From DATLYB01 sp964502525 (GTDB lineage: Bacteria > Bacteroidota > Bacteroidia > Chitinophagales > CAIOSU01), in contig CAZCXH010000200.1 in assembly GCA_964502525.1 (NCBI GenBank), forward strand, positions 1 through 7,976: 7,976 bases of DNA, in the 5' to 3' direction. The position numbers and the translations under genes were made by a program. Position 1 is the stretch's first letter. Each line of letters begins with the position of its first letter. The notes beneath the pieces were generated by a model. The model was not told the DNA's origin and searched no databases. It worked only from the letters and a program-made list of their open reading frames with translations. Positions 1 through 5,721 of the stretch are shown here, piece by piece.

Positions 1-300
1 ACCACCACCGCCCCGTCTGTTGCCACCGCCACCGTAGCCGCCACCACCGCTTCTTTCCTTTCGCTCCTGCGCAACGTTTACCACGATGGAACGACCGTCA
101 ATTTCGGAACCGTTCAGCTCCTGCATTGCCTTGTTGGCTTCGCTGTCGTTGGGCATTTCCACGAAGCCAAATCCACGGCTCCTGCCGGTGAATTTGTCGG
201 TGATAATTTTGGCGGAATCTACTGCTCCGTATTCCGCAAAAGCTTCCCTTAATGATGAATCATCCATGCGGAAAGGAAGTCCGCCTACAAAAATTTTCAT
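1..300 (-). CDS. RRM-type RNA-binding protein, glycine-rich tail (3' end cut off)
   Basis: The first 100 codons are in the window; the 3' end lies beyond base 1. One RNA recognition motif fills residues 1-79. RNP2 is IFVGGLPF (3-10) and RNP1 is RGFGFVEM (42-49), with the aromatic residues that stack on RNA bases (F4, F44, F46) present. From residue 80 the chain turns into an Arg/Gly tail (QERKERSGGGGYGGGG, then RR-G repeats), as in the small single-RRM proteins of Bacteroidota and cyanobacteria. These bind single-stranded RNA and act as post-transcriptional regulators or RNA chaperones; the targets here are unknown. The ATG at 298-300 begins directly at RNP2 and has an A-rich leader with no Shine-Dalgarno site. 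A good -7 element lies 30 bp upstream. The gene is divergent from the AGMO-like gene. Family assignment is firm; the exact role is not. Confidence 0.93.
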   Translation of the reverse strand, partial: MKIFVGGLPFRMDDSSLREAFAEYGAVDSAKIITDKFTGRSRGFGFVEMPNDSEANKAMQELNGSEIDGRSIVVNVAQERKERSGGGGYGGGGNRRGGGG

Positions 301-330
301 AAAACTGTTTTGGTTAATTTTTTAGAATGG

Positions 331-338
331 CAAAGCTA
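331..338 (-). promoter_or_regulatory. Bacteroidota -7 promoter element for the RRM gene
   Basis: The minus strand reads TAGCTTTG, an exact match to the Bacteroidota primary-sigma -7 consensus TAnnTTTG. Transcription would start near 324 and give a leader of about 24 nt before the ATG at 300. No convincing -33 TTTG was found 17-23 bp upstream, so the call rests on the -7 box and its position. Confidence 0.6.
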
Positions 339-390
339 TGTAATTTTTGGGAAATGCGTCATCTCTCTAACTAACAACCCCTTGTTGATG

Positions 391-415
391 CTTATCAAGA
401 TGGACTTCTTATCAA
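391..415 (+). repeat. Direct repeat CTTATCAA x2, possible operator
   Basis: CTTATCAA occurs at 391-398 and again at 408-415, a period of 17 bp, just upstream of the -7 box at 421. The first copy is also the right half of a small inverted repeat, TTGAT-GCTT-ATCAA (385-398). The placement overlaps where a -33 region should be, which suits an activator or repressor site. No known regulator is recognised and chance cannot be excluded. Confidence 0.35.
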
Positions 416-420
416 ACTTT

Positions 421-428
421 TATCTTTG
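421..428 (+). promoter_or_regulatory. Bacteroidota -7 promoter element for the AGMO-like gene
   Basis: TATCTTTG matches TAnnTTTG exactly and is identical to the -7 box of the tRNA gene at 4810-4817. The start of transcription would be near 435, giving a leader of about 20 nt to the ATG at 456. The in-frame TTG at 426 lies inside this box and so cannot be the start if the promoter is real. No clear -33 box is seen. Confidence 0.55.
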
Positions 429-455
429 GCGCGTTGCTGGTATAACAAATTCTCT

Positions 456-1346
456 ATGAATTTTAGCGTTGGCAAACTGCCGTTTTTGGAAATGCTTGAA
501 AATTACAAAGCAGCGCCCAACCTGCTCCTGTATGCCACGCCTTTCATGCTGCTGTTCACATGGCTGGAGTTCCGTTACAGCCGGAAGAAGAACCTGGGGC
601 TTTATGCGGTGAATGACCTGAAGGCATCCATCGGGGTGGGCGCGGGCTACCTCGTGGTGACGGCTGCTATCGGTATTTTCACCATCTATACGGTGTGGTG
701 GGTGTATTATCACCTGACGCCACCCGGCTGGATGATGCCGGTGACGTGGTGGTCGTTCATCCTGTGCGCGGTGGTGTATGACTTTGCGCGCTACTGGGCT
801 CACCGCATCGCGCACGAGCAGCGATTCTGGTGGGCCTCGCACATCACCCATCACTCTTCTGAGAAGTATAACCTGACGGTATCGTTCCGCCTGTGCTGGG
901 TGGACCAGGTGAAACTGATATTCTTCCTGCCGGTGGTGGTGCTTGGCTTTGACCCCATCATGTTTTTTATCGTTCACCAGATCGGCATCCTCTACCAGTT
1001 CTGGCAGCATACCGAGTTGATACGCCCCCTGCCGCGATGGTTTGAATATGTGATGGTGACGCCTCACAACCATCACGTGCATCACGGCAAGAACGACATA
1101 TATATTGATAAAAACTACGGCTCCATGTTCATCATCTGGGACCGGATGTTCGGCACCTTCGTGGAGCCTTCGGAAAAGCCGGTCTATGGCGTGAAGCAGC
1201 CGCTGAGTTCCTACAACCCGGTGTATCTGGTGTTCCATGAATACGTTGATATTTTCCGCGATTTGTTTCACGCTAAAACCTGGGGCGATCGCTACAAGGC
1301 TTTGTTCGGAAGACCGGGGGCGTATGATGGGGTGAGGAAATATTAG
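456..1346 (+). CDS. AGMO-like membrane di-iron hydroxylase (sterol desaturase / fatty acid hydroxylase superfamily)
   Basis: An integral membrane non-haem di-iron oxygenase of 296 aa. Hydrophobic segments lie near residues 21-38, 60-86, 97-112 and 155-181. The metal-binding histidine clusters are H116-RIA-H120, H129-IT-H132-H133, the QFWQHTE segment (182-187) and H206-HV-H209-H210. The stretches HHSSEKYNL, QFWQHTE, VHHGKN, IDKNYGSMFIIWDRMFGTF and PVYG follow the pattern I know from animal alkylglycerol monooxygenase (TMEM195), which cleaves ether lipids using tetrahydrobiopterin, more than that of sterol C5-desaturases. The substrate here is inferred, not proven. The ATG at 456 is chosen over the upstream TTG at 426 because that codon sits in the -7 box. 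The acyltransferase follows 126 bp downstream in the same direction. Superfamily certain; AGMO subgroup likely. Confidence 0.9.
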   Translation: MNFSVGKLPFLEMLENYKAAPNLLLYATPFMLLFTWLEFRYSRKKNLGLYAVNDLKASIGVGAGYLVVTAAIGIFTIYTVWWVYYHLTPPGWMMPVTWWSFILCAVVYDFARYWAHRIAHEQRFWWASHITHHSSEKYNLTVSFRLCWVDQVKLIFFLPVVVLGFDPIMFFIVHQIGILYQFWQHTELIRPLPRWFEYVMVTPHNHHVHHGKNDIYIDKNYGSMFIIWDRMFGTFVEPSEKPVYGVKQPLSSYNPVYLVFHEYVDIFRDLFHAKTWGDRYKALFGRPGAYDGVRKY

Positions 1347-1357
1347 TTGATGTGCTG

Positions 1358-1381
1358 ATTCGATAATTCGATAATTTGATG
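1358..1381. repeat. Short tandem 8-bp repeat ATTCGATA, three units
   Basis: Two exact ATTCGATA units are followed by a diverged unit, ATTTGATG, starting 12 bp after the stop of the AGMO-like gene. Similar ATTYGATR octamer runs are, from memory, frequent in spacers of Bacteroidota genomes. A related run follows the stop of the next gene (2051-2074). No function is known. Confidence 0.6.
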
Positions 1382-1386
1382 ATGCG

Positions 1387-1414
1387 GAGATTCTTCGCTT
1401 AGATCGGAATGACG
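1387..1414. repeat. Degenerate dispersed extragenic element (GATTCTTCGC...GGAATGACG type)
   Basis: The segment starts GAGATTCTTCGC and ends CGGAATGACG. It resembles a widely dispersed extragenic element of the form GATTCTTCGCT..GCTCAGAATGACA, known from many Bacteroidota and Firmicutes spacers. The ends ATTC and GAAT can pair as a small hairpin. This copy is diverged in the middle. It follows the octamer repeat directly. The match is from memory and unverified. Confidence 0.4.
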
Positions 1415-1446
1415 GGGGGTACTTTCCTTAATCCAACGCAATCACA

Positions 1447-1454
1447 TAGTTTTG
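1447..1454 (+). promoter_or_regulatory. Bacteroidota -7 promoter element for the acyltransferase gene
   Basis: TAGTTTTG matches TAnnTTTG exactly, 18 bp before the ATG at 1473, so the leader would be only about 12 nt. A weak TTTCC at 1423-1427 lies about 19 bp upstream in the -33 position. This suggests the acyltransferase can be transcribed independently of the AGMO-like gene. Confidence 0.5.
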
Positions 1455-1472
1455 CCGCCTTAATCAATCTTC

Positions 1473-2051
1473 ATGCTAAAGCTGCTGTCGCGGTTGATAT
1501 TCTTCCTGTTCGGCTGGAAATTGGATGACCATCTGAAGGCTGATTTTACGCGCTGCGTGATGATTGCTGCCCCGCACACGAGCAACTGGGATTTTATATT
1601 TGCCCGCGCTGCGTTCGCGCTGATGAACATCCCCATCCGCTACACGCTGAAAAAGGAGTGGACGAAATTTCCTTACGGCATCTTCATGAATCCGCTCGGA
1701 GCAATCGGCATTGACCGCAGCCCGCGTAAACCCGGTGAAGATCGCCTCAGCATGACCGATGCGATGATTGACCTGTTCAATAACAGGAAAGAACTAGTGG
1801 TGATGGTGACCCCGGAAGGAACGCGAAAACTGCGCACCAGATGGAAAACAGGATTCTACCACGTAGCAGTGGGAGCGAAGGTGCCGATAGCATTGGGCTA
1901 TCTTGATTACAAGAATAAAGTCGCTGGCGTGGGAAAAGTGATATATCCGAATGGAAACATGGAAAAAGATATGCGAGAGATAATGGCGTTCTACAAGAAC
2001 ATTTCGCCCAGACATCCGGAACGGTATTCAGTGGATGTGGATTATGTTTAA
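1473..2051 (+). CDS. PlsC-type lysophospholipid / 1-acylglycerol-3-phosphate acyltransferase
   Basis: A 192-aa member of the PlsC acyltransferase family, which transfers an acyl chain to a lysophospholipid or glycerolipid at the inner membrane. A short hydrophobic N-terminus (residues 4-15) could anchor it. Motif I is H35-TSNW-D40 (the HX4D catalytic pair) within APHTSNWDF. Motif II is GAIGIDRS (76-83), with the Arg that binds the phosphate. Motif III is TPEGTR (113-118), and motif IV is VPIALG (137-142). It is short for the family (commonly about 240 aa), but compact versions of about 190 aa exist and all four motifs are here, so it is not truncated. The product could equally be a general lysophospholipid acyltransferase. 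The neighbouring lipid hydroxylase suggests membrane-lipid remodelling. The start is supported by the promoter 18 bp upstream. Confidence 0.88.
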   Translation: MLKLLSRLIFFLFGWKLDDHLKADFTRCVMIAAPHTSNWDFIFARAAFALMNIPIRYTLKKEWTKFPYGIFMNPLGAIGIDRSPRKPGEDRLSMTDAMIDLFNNRKELVVMVTPEGTRKLRTRWKTGFYHVAVGAKVPIALGYLDYKNKVAGVGKVIYPNGNMEKDMREIMAFYKNISPRHPERYSVDVDYV

Positions 2052-2074
2052 TTCGATGATTCGGTGAATACGTG
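2051..2074. repeat. Short 8-bp repeat, ATTCGATG-type, at the acyltransferase stop
   Basis: Immediately after the stop codon, ATTCGATG is followed by ATTCGGTG and then by a more diverged octamer. It is the same family as the run at 1358-1381, here also placed just downstream of a coding region. Divergence makes the third unit uncertain. Confidence 0.4.
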
Positions 2075-2222
2075 ATTGGCAACTATCATAATCGTCCCGT
2101 AGCAAGTGAAAAATGAACCATGATCGGGATGGTCCCCCTGCACGAACGAATAATTACCAGCGGGCACTATTCGGACAGTTTGGAAGCCCGTTTACCGATG
2201 ATTAATATTGTAGAAATTGCAG

Positions 2223-2266
2223 AAAACACGCGATGCTATCATCTGAAACGATGGCATCGCTGTTTT
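2223..2266. terminator. Bidirectional intrinsic terminator between convergent genes
   Basis: The stem pairs 2230-2240 with 2250-2260 (11 bp, one G-U) around a 9-nt loop. It is extended by AAAACA (2223-2228) pairing with TGTTTT (2261-2266) after a one-base bulge. The A and T tracts make it work on both strands: it can end acyltransferase transcripts on the plus strand and alkB-like transcripts on the minus strand. The stem starts right after the alkB stop, whose TAA overlaps the T tract. Confidence 0.85.
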
Positions 2267-3333
2267 TAGGCCAGCGCCATGCCGGCTTTATTTTCATCAC
2301 GGAATTTTTTAATCTGGCGGTGCATCACGTAAAACCAAAGCGGTGGTATGAATGAAAGCAAAATCATGGCAGGGTATCCACCGGGCATCTGGGGAACATC
2401 TTCATAATGTTTCAGTATTTGATATTTGCGCGAAGCCTTATAATGATGGTCGGAATGCCTCGTCAGTTCGAACAGAAGCACCCTGCCCATCCAATGGTTG
2501 GAGTTCCATGAATGAACGGGCATCACGCGTGCATAGCCGTCAGCAGTTTTCCTTCTCGCCAGCCCGTAATGCTCGATGTAATTGATGGTTTCAAGCAACA
2601 ACTTGGCGATGACGCCAGCAATGACGAAATGGAGCGCAATCATCCATCCTGCAGCAAATCCGATGGCAAGCAGATAAAGTATTTGTACGATTTCATACCA
2701 TATCATCTCATTGTGGATGGAAATCACAGGCAGCCCTTTTTTGCTGAGCCGCTCATTTTCCAGCTTCCAGGCGGAGATGTAACCGCCAATCCAAGAGCGA
2801 AACCAAAAGGTGTAAAGCAATTCGCCATAGCGTGCCGAAGCCGGGTCTTCTTCGGTGCTTACCCGTTTGTGATGTCCCCGGTTATGCTCGATGAAAAAAT
2901 GAATCTGTAGCGATGGAAGATATAACATCTTTGACATGAGTTGCTCATACCATGTAGAGCGGTGCCCCAACTCATGCCCGATGTTGATTCCTGCAGCTAC
3001 CATGGCAAGTCCGATTGAGAAAATCCTGCCGGAGAGTTCCAATGCGGTCAGCCCTTCTTCCATCAGAGAGAATATTCCCAGGATAAGGAAAACATATAGA
3101 ATAGGCACCATCACGTAAAGCACATAGTCATATAGGGGATTTTTCGACTCGTGTTCCTCTTCCGCTAAGGTGAGGTTGCGTCCTGTTGCCGGAATGATTT
3201 GTTCCATCAGCGGAACAAAAACAAAAGCATAGATGGGCAGGGCAAATGTCCAGATGCCGTGCCCAAGCAATGAAATAAAGCCGAACACCAGCGCGCTTAA
3301 AACGAAGGTGTATCGAAGAGGTGTCAGGTTCAT
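2266..3333 (-). CDS. alkB: AlkB-type alkane 1-monooxygenase
   Basis: A membrane di-iron oxygenase of 355 aa in the fatty acid desaturase fold. AlkB enzymes hydroxylate the terminal carbon of n-alkanes in the inner membrane, using electrons from rubredoxin and rubredoxin reductase. The AlkB histidine boxes are all visible: HELGH (120-124), EHNRGHH (149-155) followed by the EDPASAR stretch (162-168), NYIEHYG (251-257), and RHSDHH (292-297) with SRKYQ after it. The order and spacing are those of AlkB rather than acyl-lipid desaturases. Hydrophobic helices lie near 8-27, 29-48, 70-90, 103-119, 214-247 and 321-338. It is somewhat shorter than Pseudomonas AlkB (about 400 aa). No rubredoxin is fused or adjacent in this window, so the electron donor must be elsewhere. 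A natural substrate other than alkanes, such as a lipid chain, is possible. The gene is convergent with the acyltransferase. Confidence 0.9.
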   Translation of the reverse strand: MNLTPLRYTFVLSALVFGFISLLGHGIWTFALPIYAFVFVPLMEQIIPATGRNLTLAEEEHESKNPLYDYVLYVMVPILYVFLILGIFSLMEEGLTALELSGRIFSIGLAMVAAGINIGHELGHRSTWYEQLMSKMLYLPSLQIHFFIEHNRGHHKRVSTEEDPASARYGELLYTFWFRSWIGGYISAWKLENERLSKKGLPVISIHNEMIWYEIVQILYLLAIGFAAGWMIALHFVIAGVIAKLLLETINYIEHYGLARRKTADGYARVMPVHSWNSNHWMGRVLLFELTRHSDHHYKASRKYQILKHYEDVPQMPGGYPAMILLSFIPPLWFYVMHRQIKKFRDENKAGMALA

Positions 3334-3350
3334 GACTGAAGTAATTTATT

Positions 3351-3381
3351 CTAAGCTAAGAATTTTTTCCGGTTAAGGCAA
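3351..3381 (-). promoter_or_regulatory. Probable promoter of the alkB-like gene
   Basis: On the minus strand a TTG (3379-3381) and TAGCTTAG (3351-3358; one mismatch to TAnnTTTG) are separated by 20 bp, which fits Bacteroidota -33/-7 spacing. The leader to the ATG at 3333 would be about 10-15 nt. The -33 match is minimal. Confidence 0.4.
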
Positions 3382-3677
3382 TTTTCATATTCACATTTAT
3401 ACTCATATTTCACCAATCCTGAAATAAAACTGGTGAAACTCATCCCTTCGGTGGAATCAGTCGCGGAGCGGTTTACGAGGAAAGAGCGCTTCTTACTGTA
3501 GCAATGGGCTTGTTCATGCCGGGGAATCCAAAATTCCAATCATCCATCTTAAGAGCAATGCAGTCCGGCATAAAATAATATTGATGCTCAACCAGTTAGC
3601 AAAAGCCATAGCCTTCCCGTAACCTTTGCCCGCATTGAAACGTAAACGTATTGTCATTGAAAAGGAGCTAAACCAAT
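3382..3677. other. Intergenic region between divergent alkB and secreted-protein genes
   Basis: I see no gene here. A 62-codon minus-strand reading frame (3351-3539) has no recognisable domain and is probably chance. For the plus-strand gene two weak promoter readings exist: AACCTTTG at 3621-3628 as a near -7 box, or that TTTG as the -33 box with TA at 3649-3650 as a poor -7. AAAGGAG at 3661-3667 lies 10 bases before the ATG at 3678 and looks like a Shine-Dalgarno site, which is unusual for this phylum. The rest holds no clear repeat or terminator. Confidence 0.5.
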
Positions 3678-4634
3678 ATGCAGGTCAATACAATTCTCGT
3701 TGGACGAAAAAATGAAATTGGAAACAGCAGATTCACCCGCATCAATGCCATAGCGCTCATCATCGCTTCTCTTATCGCGTTCAGCTTCTCATCAAAGGCA
3801 AAAGTTTTCACCGCCACCCTTGACGGGCAATACAACGACCAGAACATCTGGGTTCCATCATATCCGGGAAACATTATCAATGAAACAGATACGGTTTATG
3901 TCGCCAACGATGTGAAACTCTCCAGCGACATCGTAGTGAAGGGCACGCTCATGGTGCGCATGACAGGTTCGCTGATGGGTAATAAGGATCTTGTTGTTTT
4001 GCCCGAAGGCAAATTTCTCAACTTTGGAATAACGATGATTGATGCGGTTAACAATAAAGGAATGATTTATAACAAGCATATCATTGAAATTGCTCAGGAC
4101 GTTATCAATTCGGGCGAGATGGTCAACCAGGAAAGCATGGTGGTCGGCAACATAGTGGACAACATAGGCCTTATCACCGGGAATGGCGGCAGCATGATAG
4201 CCAATAAAAAATTCGTGAACTCGCAAACAGGCATGTTGAAGGGGAATATTGACGTCTGCTCTAACAATTTTATGAACGTAGATGGCGGCACCATTGACTC
4301 AACGCGCCTAAGCTTCTGCGGGCAGCGCATCTTCAGCAATGTTTACCTGAGCGCTGATATCAGGAAGAACAACATCGTGCTCACCCTGCGCAACAGCCAA
4401 AGCAAAGATTACAAAAAATTTCAGGTTGAACGCAGCGTTGATGGTATCAATTATGAACTTGTAGCTACGGTCGCTAAAGATAAATTGAATGACTTGCCGC
4501 TTCCATTCAGATATATGGATGATGAAGCGGTTAAAGGCAGTTCCGTGTTTTACCGCTTGAAAATCATTAACGGTGACGACTCGGAAACATTCATTCCAGC
4601 CGTTGAGGTGGGCAATATCCTCTCCACTGATTAA
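3678..4634 (+). CDS. Secreted beta-rich protein of unknown function, Bacteroidota type
   Basis: I do not recognise a specific function. Residues 1-23 are polar and basic, 24-39 are a hydrophobic signal segment, and cleavage is likely near SSKA-K (41-42). Residues 43-190 form a run of short beta-like units rich in N, G, V and I (for example VNNKGMIYNKHIIEIAQDVINSGEMVN), suggesting a right-handed beta-helix or G8-like domain. Two cysteines (C194, C214) could form a disulfide. Residues 248-297 (FQVERSVDGINYELVATV to VFYRLKIINGD) match the Ig-like/fibronectin-like module that usually precedes a type IX secretion sorting domain in Bacteroidota proteins. That C-terminal sorting domain is absent: the protein stops about 20 residues later, and no continuation is seen in the next 100 bases. 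It may be periplasmic, exported otherwise, or truncated. The gene stands alone, with a strong terminator downstream. Confidence 0.8.
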   Translation: MQVNTILVGRKNEIGNSRFTRINAIALIIASLIAFSFSSKAKVFTATLDGQYNDQNIWVPSYPGNIINETDTVYVANDVKLSSDIVVKGTLMVRMTGSLMGNKDLVVLPEGKFLNFGITMIDAVNNKGMIYNKHIIEIAQDVINSGEMVNQESMVVGNIVDNIGLITGNGGSMIANKKFVNSQTGMLKGNIDVCSNNFMNVDGGTIDSTRLSFCGQRIFSNVYLSADIRKNNIVLTLRNSQSKDYKKFQVERSVDGINYELVATVAKDKLNDLPLPFRYMDDEAVKGSSVFYRLKIINGDDSETFIPAVEVGNILSTD

Positions 4635-4756
4635 GGCGACACAATATTTCAGGTGAATTGGCTTCCGGACTTAATGAGTCTGCCGGATGAGGCGATGCGA
4701 ACTTGCAAGTGGCAGACAGAGGGGATGGATTTTATGTGCGAATGTCCGAAGGCAGG

Positions 4757-4787
4757 AAAAAAGCGCTCGATAAACGGGCGCTTTTTT
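4757..4787. terminator. Strong intrinsic terminator, symmetrical
   Basis: A 13-bp stem (six A-T pairs, GCGC, one G-U and two more G-C pairs) closes a 5-nt loop (ATAAA, 4770-4774) and ends in six T. The matching A6 on the left allows action on both strands. It ends transcription of the secreted-protein gene and insulates the tRNA promoter that starts 3 bp later. Confidence 0.93.
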
Positions 4788-4789
4788 CA

Positions 4790-4817
4790 TTTGTGGATTT
4801 TTGATTCCGTATCTTTG
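4790..4817 (+). promoter_or_regulatory. Promoter of the tRNA-Val gene
   Basis: TTTG (4790-4793) and TATCTTTG (4810-4817) match both halves of the Bacteroidota promoter consensus with a 16-bp spacer, one short of the usual range. The start of transcription would be near 4824, about 5 bases before the mature tRNA end. This is the best promoter in the window. Confidence 0.75.
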
Positions 4818-4828
4818 GGCAACTTTTT

Positions 4829-4906
4829 GGGTGATTAGCTCAGTTGGTTCAGAGCACTAGCTCGACAAGCTAGGGGTCACAGGTTCAAGTCCTGTATCAC
4901 CCACCA
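4829..4906 (+). tRNA. tRNA-Val, anticodon GAC, CCA encoded
   Basis: A full cloverleaf is readable. The acceptor stem pairs GGGTGAT (4829-4835) with ATCACCC (4896-4902). The D stem is GCTC/GAGC with GG in the loop. The anticodon stem is CTAGC/GCTAG (4857-4861, 4869-4873), the variable loop has 5 nt, and the T stem is ACAGG/CCTGT with loop TTCAAGT. The discriminator A (4903) is followed by a genomically encoded CCA (4904-4906). The anticodon is GAC at 4864-4866, which reads valine codons GUC and GUU; A35, C36 and A73 agree with valine identity. The base at position 33 is C (4863) instead of the nearly invariant U. Every stem is perfectly paired, so the gene looks functional. Confidence 0.95.
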
Positions 4907-4998
4907 TTAACCATGTAATTTGCTGGCATTCAATTACTTGGAATAATAAACGGGTTCATGATCTTAACTATGTGGCTCTGAGTTTAACATTACTCGCC

Positions 4999-5026
4999 CA
5001 CTGCGTCCGGAGAAGTGATTTTTTTC
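4999..5026 (+). terminator. Weak possible terminator after the tRNA
   Basis: A 4-bp stem, CACT/AGTG (4999-5002 with 5014-5017), is followed by a run of seven T (5019-5025). The stem is too short to be convincing, but nothing better exists between the tRNA and the convergent methyltransferase. The rest of 4907-5035 holds no recognisable feature. Confidence 0.2.
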
Positions 5027-5035
5027 TATTGCAAG

Positions 5036-5653
5036 TCAAGCGCGCCTGAACAGGCAGAAAAGAAAATTCTGAACTGTGTTGTAGGGAGTGATGTGATCAA
5101 CATTAACACATTCAATCTTTTCAAAATTATCCTGAAATTGAATTTCCATCAGCGCTTCCGAATATTGATGGATCTCCAGCCCGCTGCATCGCTGCGGGCC
5201 GATGTCTGAGAAAGTGCCTATCACCATGTGCCCTTTGGGTTTGATGTATTTGCCAACAAGTTCTTTGTAGCGCCCGATATCGTCTTCCATGGTCAGGAAA
5301 TGGAAGGTTGCCCTGTCGTGCCAGAAGTCAAATTTCTGTTCCGGCTTGAAATTCACAATGTCAGTAACTATCCAGTTAACATGCCTTGCATTCTCTCCAA
5401 CACGCTGACGGGCATGACGGATAGCCGCATCCGAGATATCGAGCACGGTGATGTTTTTGTAGCCTTGTTCAAGCAGGTAATCCACAAGGAAACTTTCCCC
5501 TCCACCGATGTCAATGATGCTTGCGGATTTCGGAAGCTTCACGTTTTTCACAAAGTCGAGGGACGTTCCGGGAGTGTCCTGATACCAGCTTAACTCGTCA
5601 GGAGCGCGGTTTTCATAGATATTATCCCAGTGCCGTTTTCTGTCGGAATCCAT
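5036..5653 (-). CDS. Class I SAM-dependent methyltransferase, substrate unknown
   Basis: A 205-aa cytosolic Rossmann-fold methyltransferase. The N-terminal HWDNIYENRAPDELSWYQ (8-25) is a signature of a widespread small-molecule or protein methyltransferase group. Motif I is IIDIGGGES (46-54), with D48 and the glycine loop that hold S-adenosylmethionine. The acidic residue after strand beta-2 is D72 (VLDIS), and the adenine-contacting TD is at 97-98. WHDRATFHF (111-119) takes the place of the usual motif IV. The C-terminal part, with CSGL and HQYS followed by NVDHITPYNTVQNF, is typical of the same group. Length is as expected and the protein is complete. No substrate can be assigned from sequence. 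Its start lies 68 bp from the aceK start on the other strand, so the two may share a regulatory region. TAAATTGC upstream is only a rough -7 match. Confidence 0.87.
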   Translation of the reverse strand: MDSDRKRHWDNIYENRAPDELSWYQDTPGTSLDFVKNVKLPKSASIIDIGGGESFLVDYLLEQGYKNITVLDISDAAIRHARQRVGENARHVNWIVTDIVNFKPEQKFDFWHDRATFHFLTMEDDIGRYKELVGKYIKPKGHMVIGTFSDIGPQRCSGLEIHQYSEALMEIQFQDNFEKIECVNVDHITPYNTVQNFLFCLFRRA

Positions 5654-5721
5654 CGCGGCAATTTAAAACAATTTTCAGTGAATATATCAGGCGCCTTCCA
5701 CCATCACACCGGCACGACAAA

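Noticed and set aside
1..55. GGT/ACC-rich low-complexity stretch that might be a tandem repeat
   Set aside because: It encodes the glycine-rich tail of the RRM protein in frame and needs no separate explanation.
86..325. 79-codon plus-strand reading frame
   Set aside because: Antisense of the RRM gene, whose RNP motifs are unmistakable.
420..1271. 283-codon minus-strand reading frame, rich in His and Arg
   Set aside because: It is the antisense shadow of the AGMO-like hydroxylase; it has no domain pattern and covers the promoter of that gene.
2161..2190. CGGGC...GCCCG inverted repeat in the convergent spacer
   Set aside because: Only five perfect pairs around a 20-nt interior and no T tract; much weaker than the terminator nearby.
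2129..2269. 47-codon plus-strand frame in the convergent spacer
   Set aside because: It reads through the terminator stem and ends in its T tract; no similarity is apparent.
3351..3539. 62-codon minus-strand reading frame upstream of alkB
   Set aside because: No recognisable domain, no signal or promoter of its own, and it contains the likely alkB promoter.
4653..4838. 61-codon plus-strand reading frame after the secreted protein
   Set aside because: It runs through a strong terminator, the tRNA promoter and into the tRNA, so it is not a gene.
5521..5721. 67-codon N-terminal extension of AceK
   Set aside because: It overlaps the methyltransferase coding region on the other strand and has no AceK-like sequence; the ATG at 5722 gives the normal family length.
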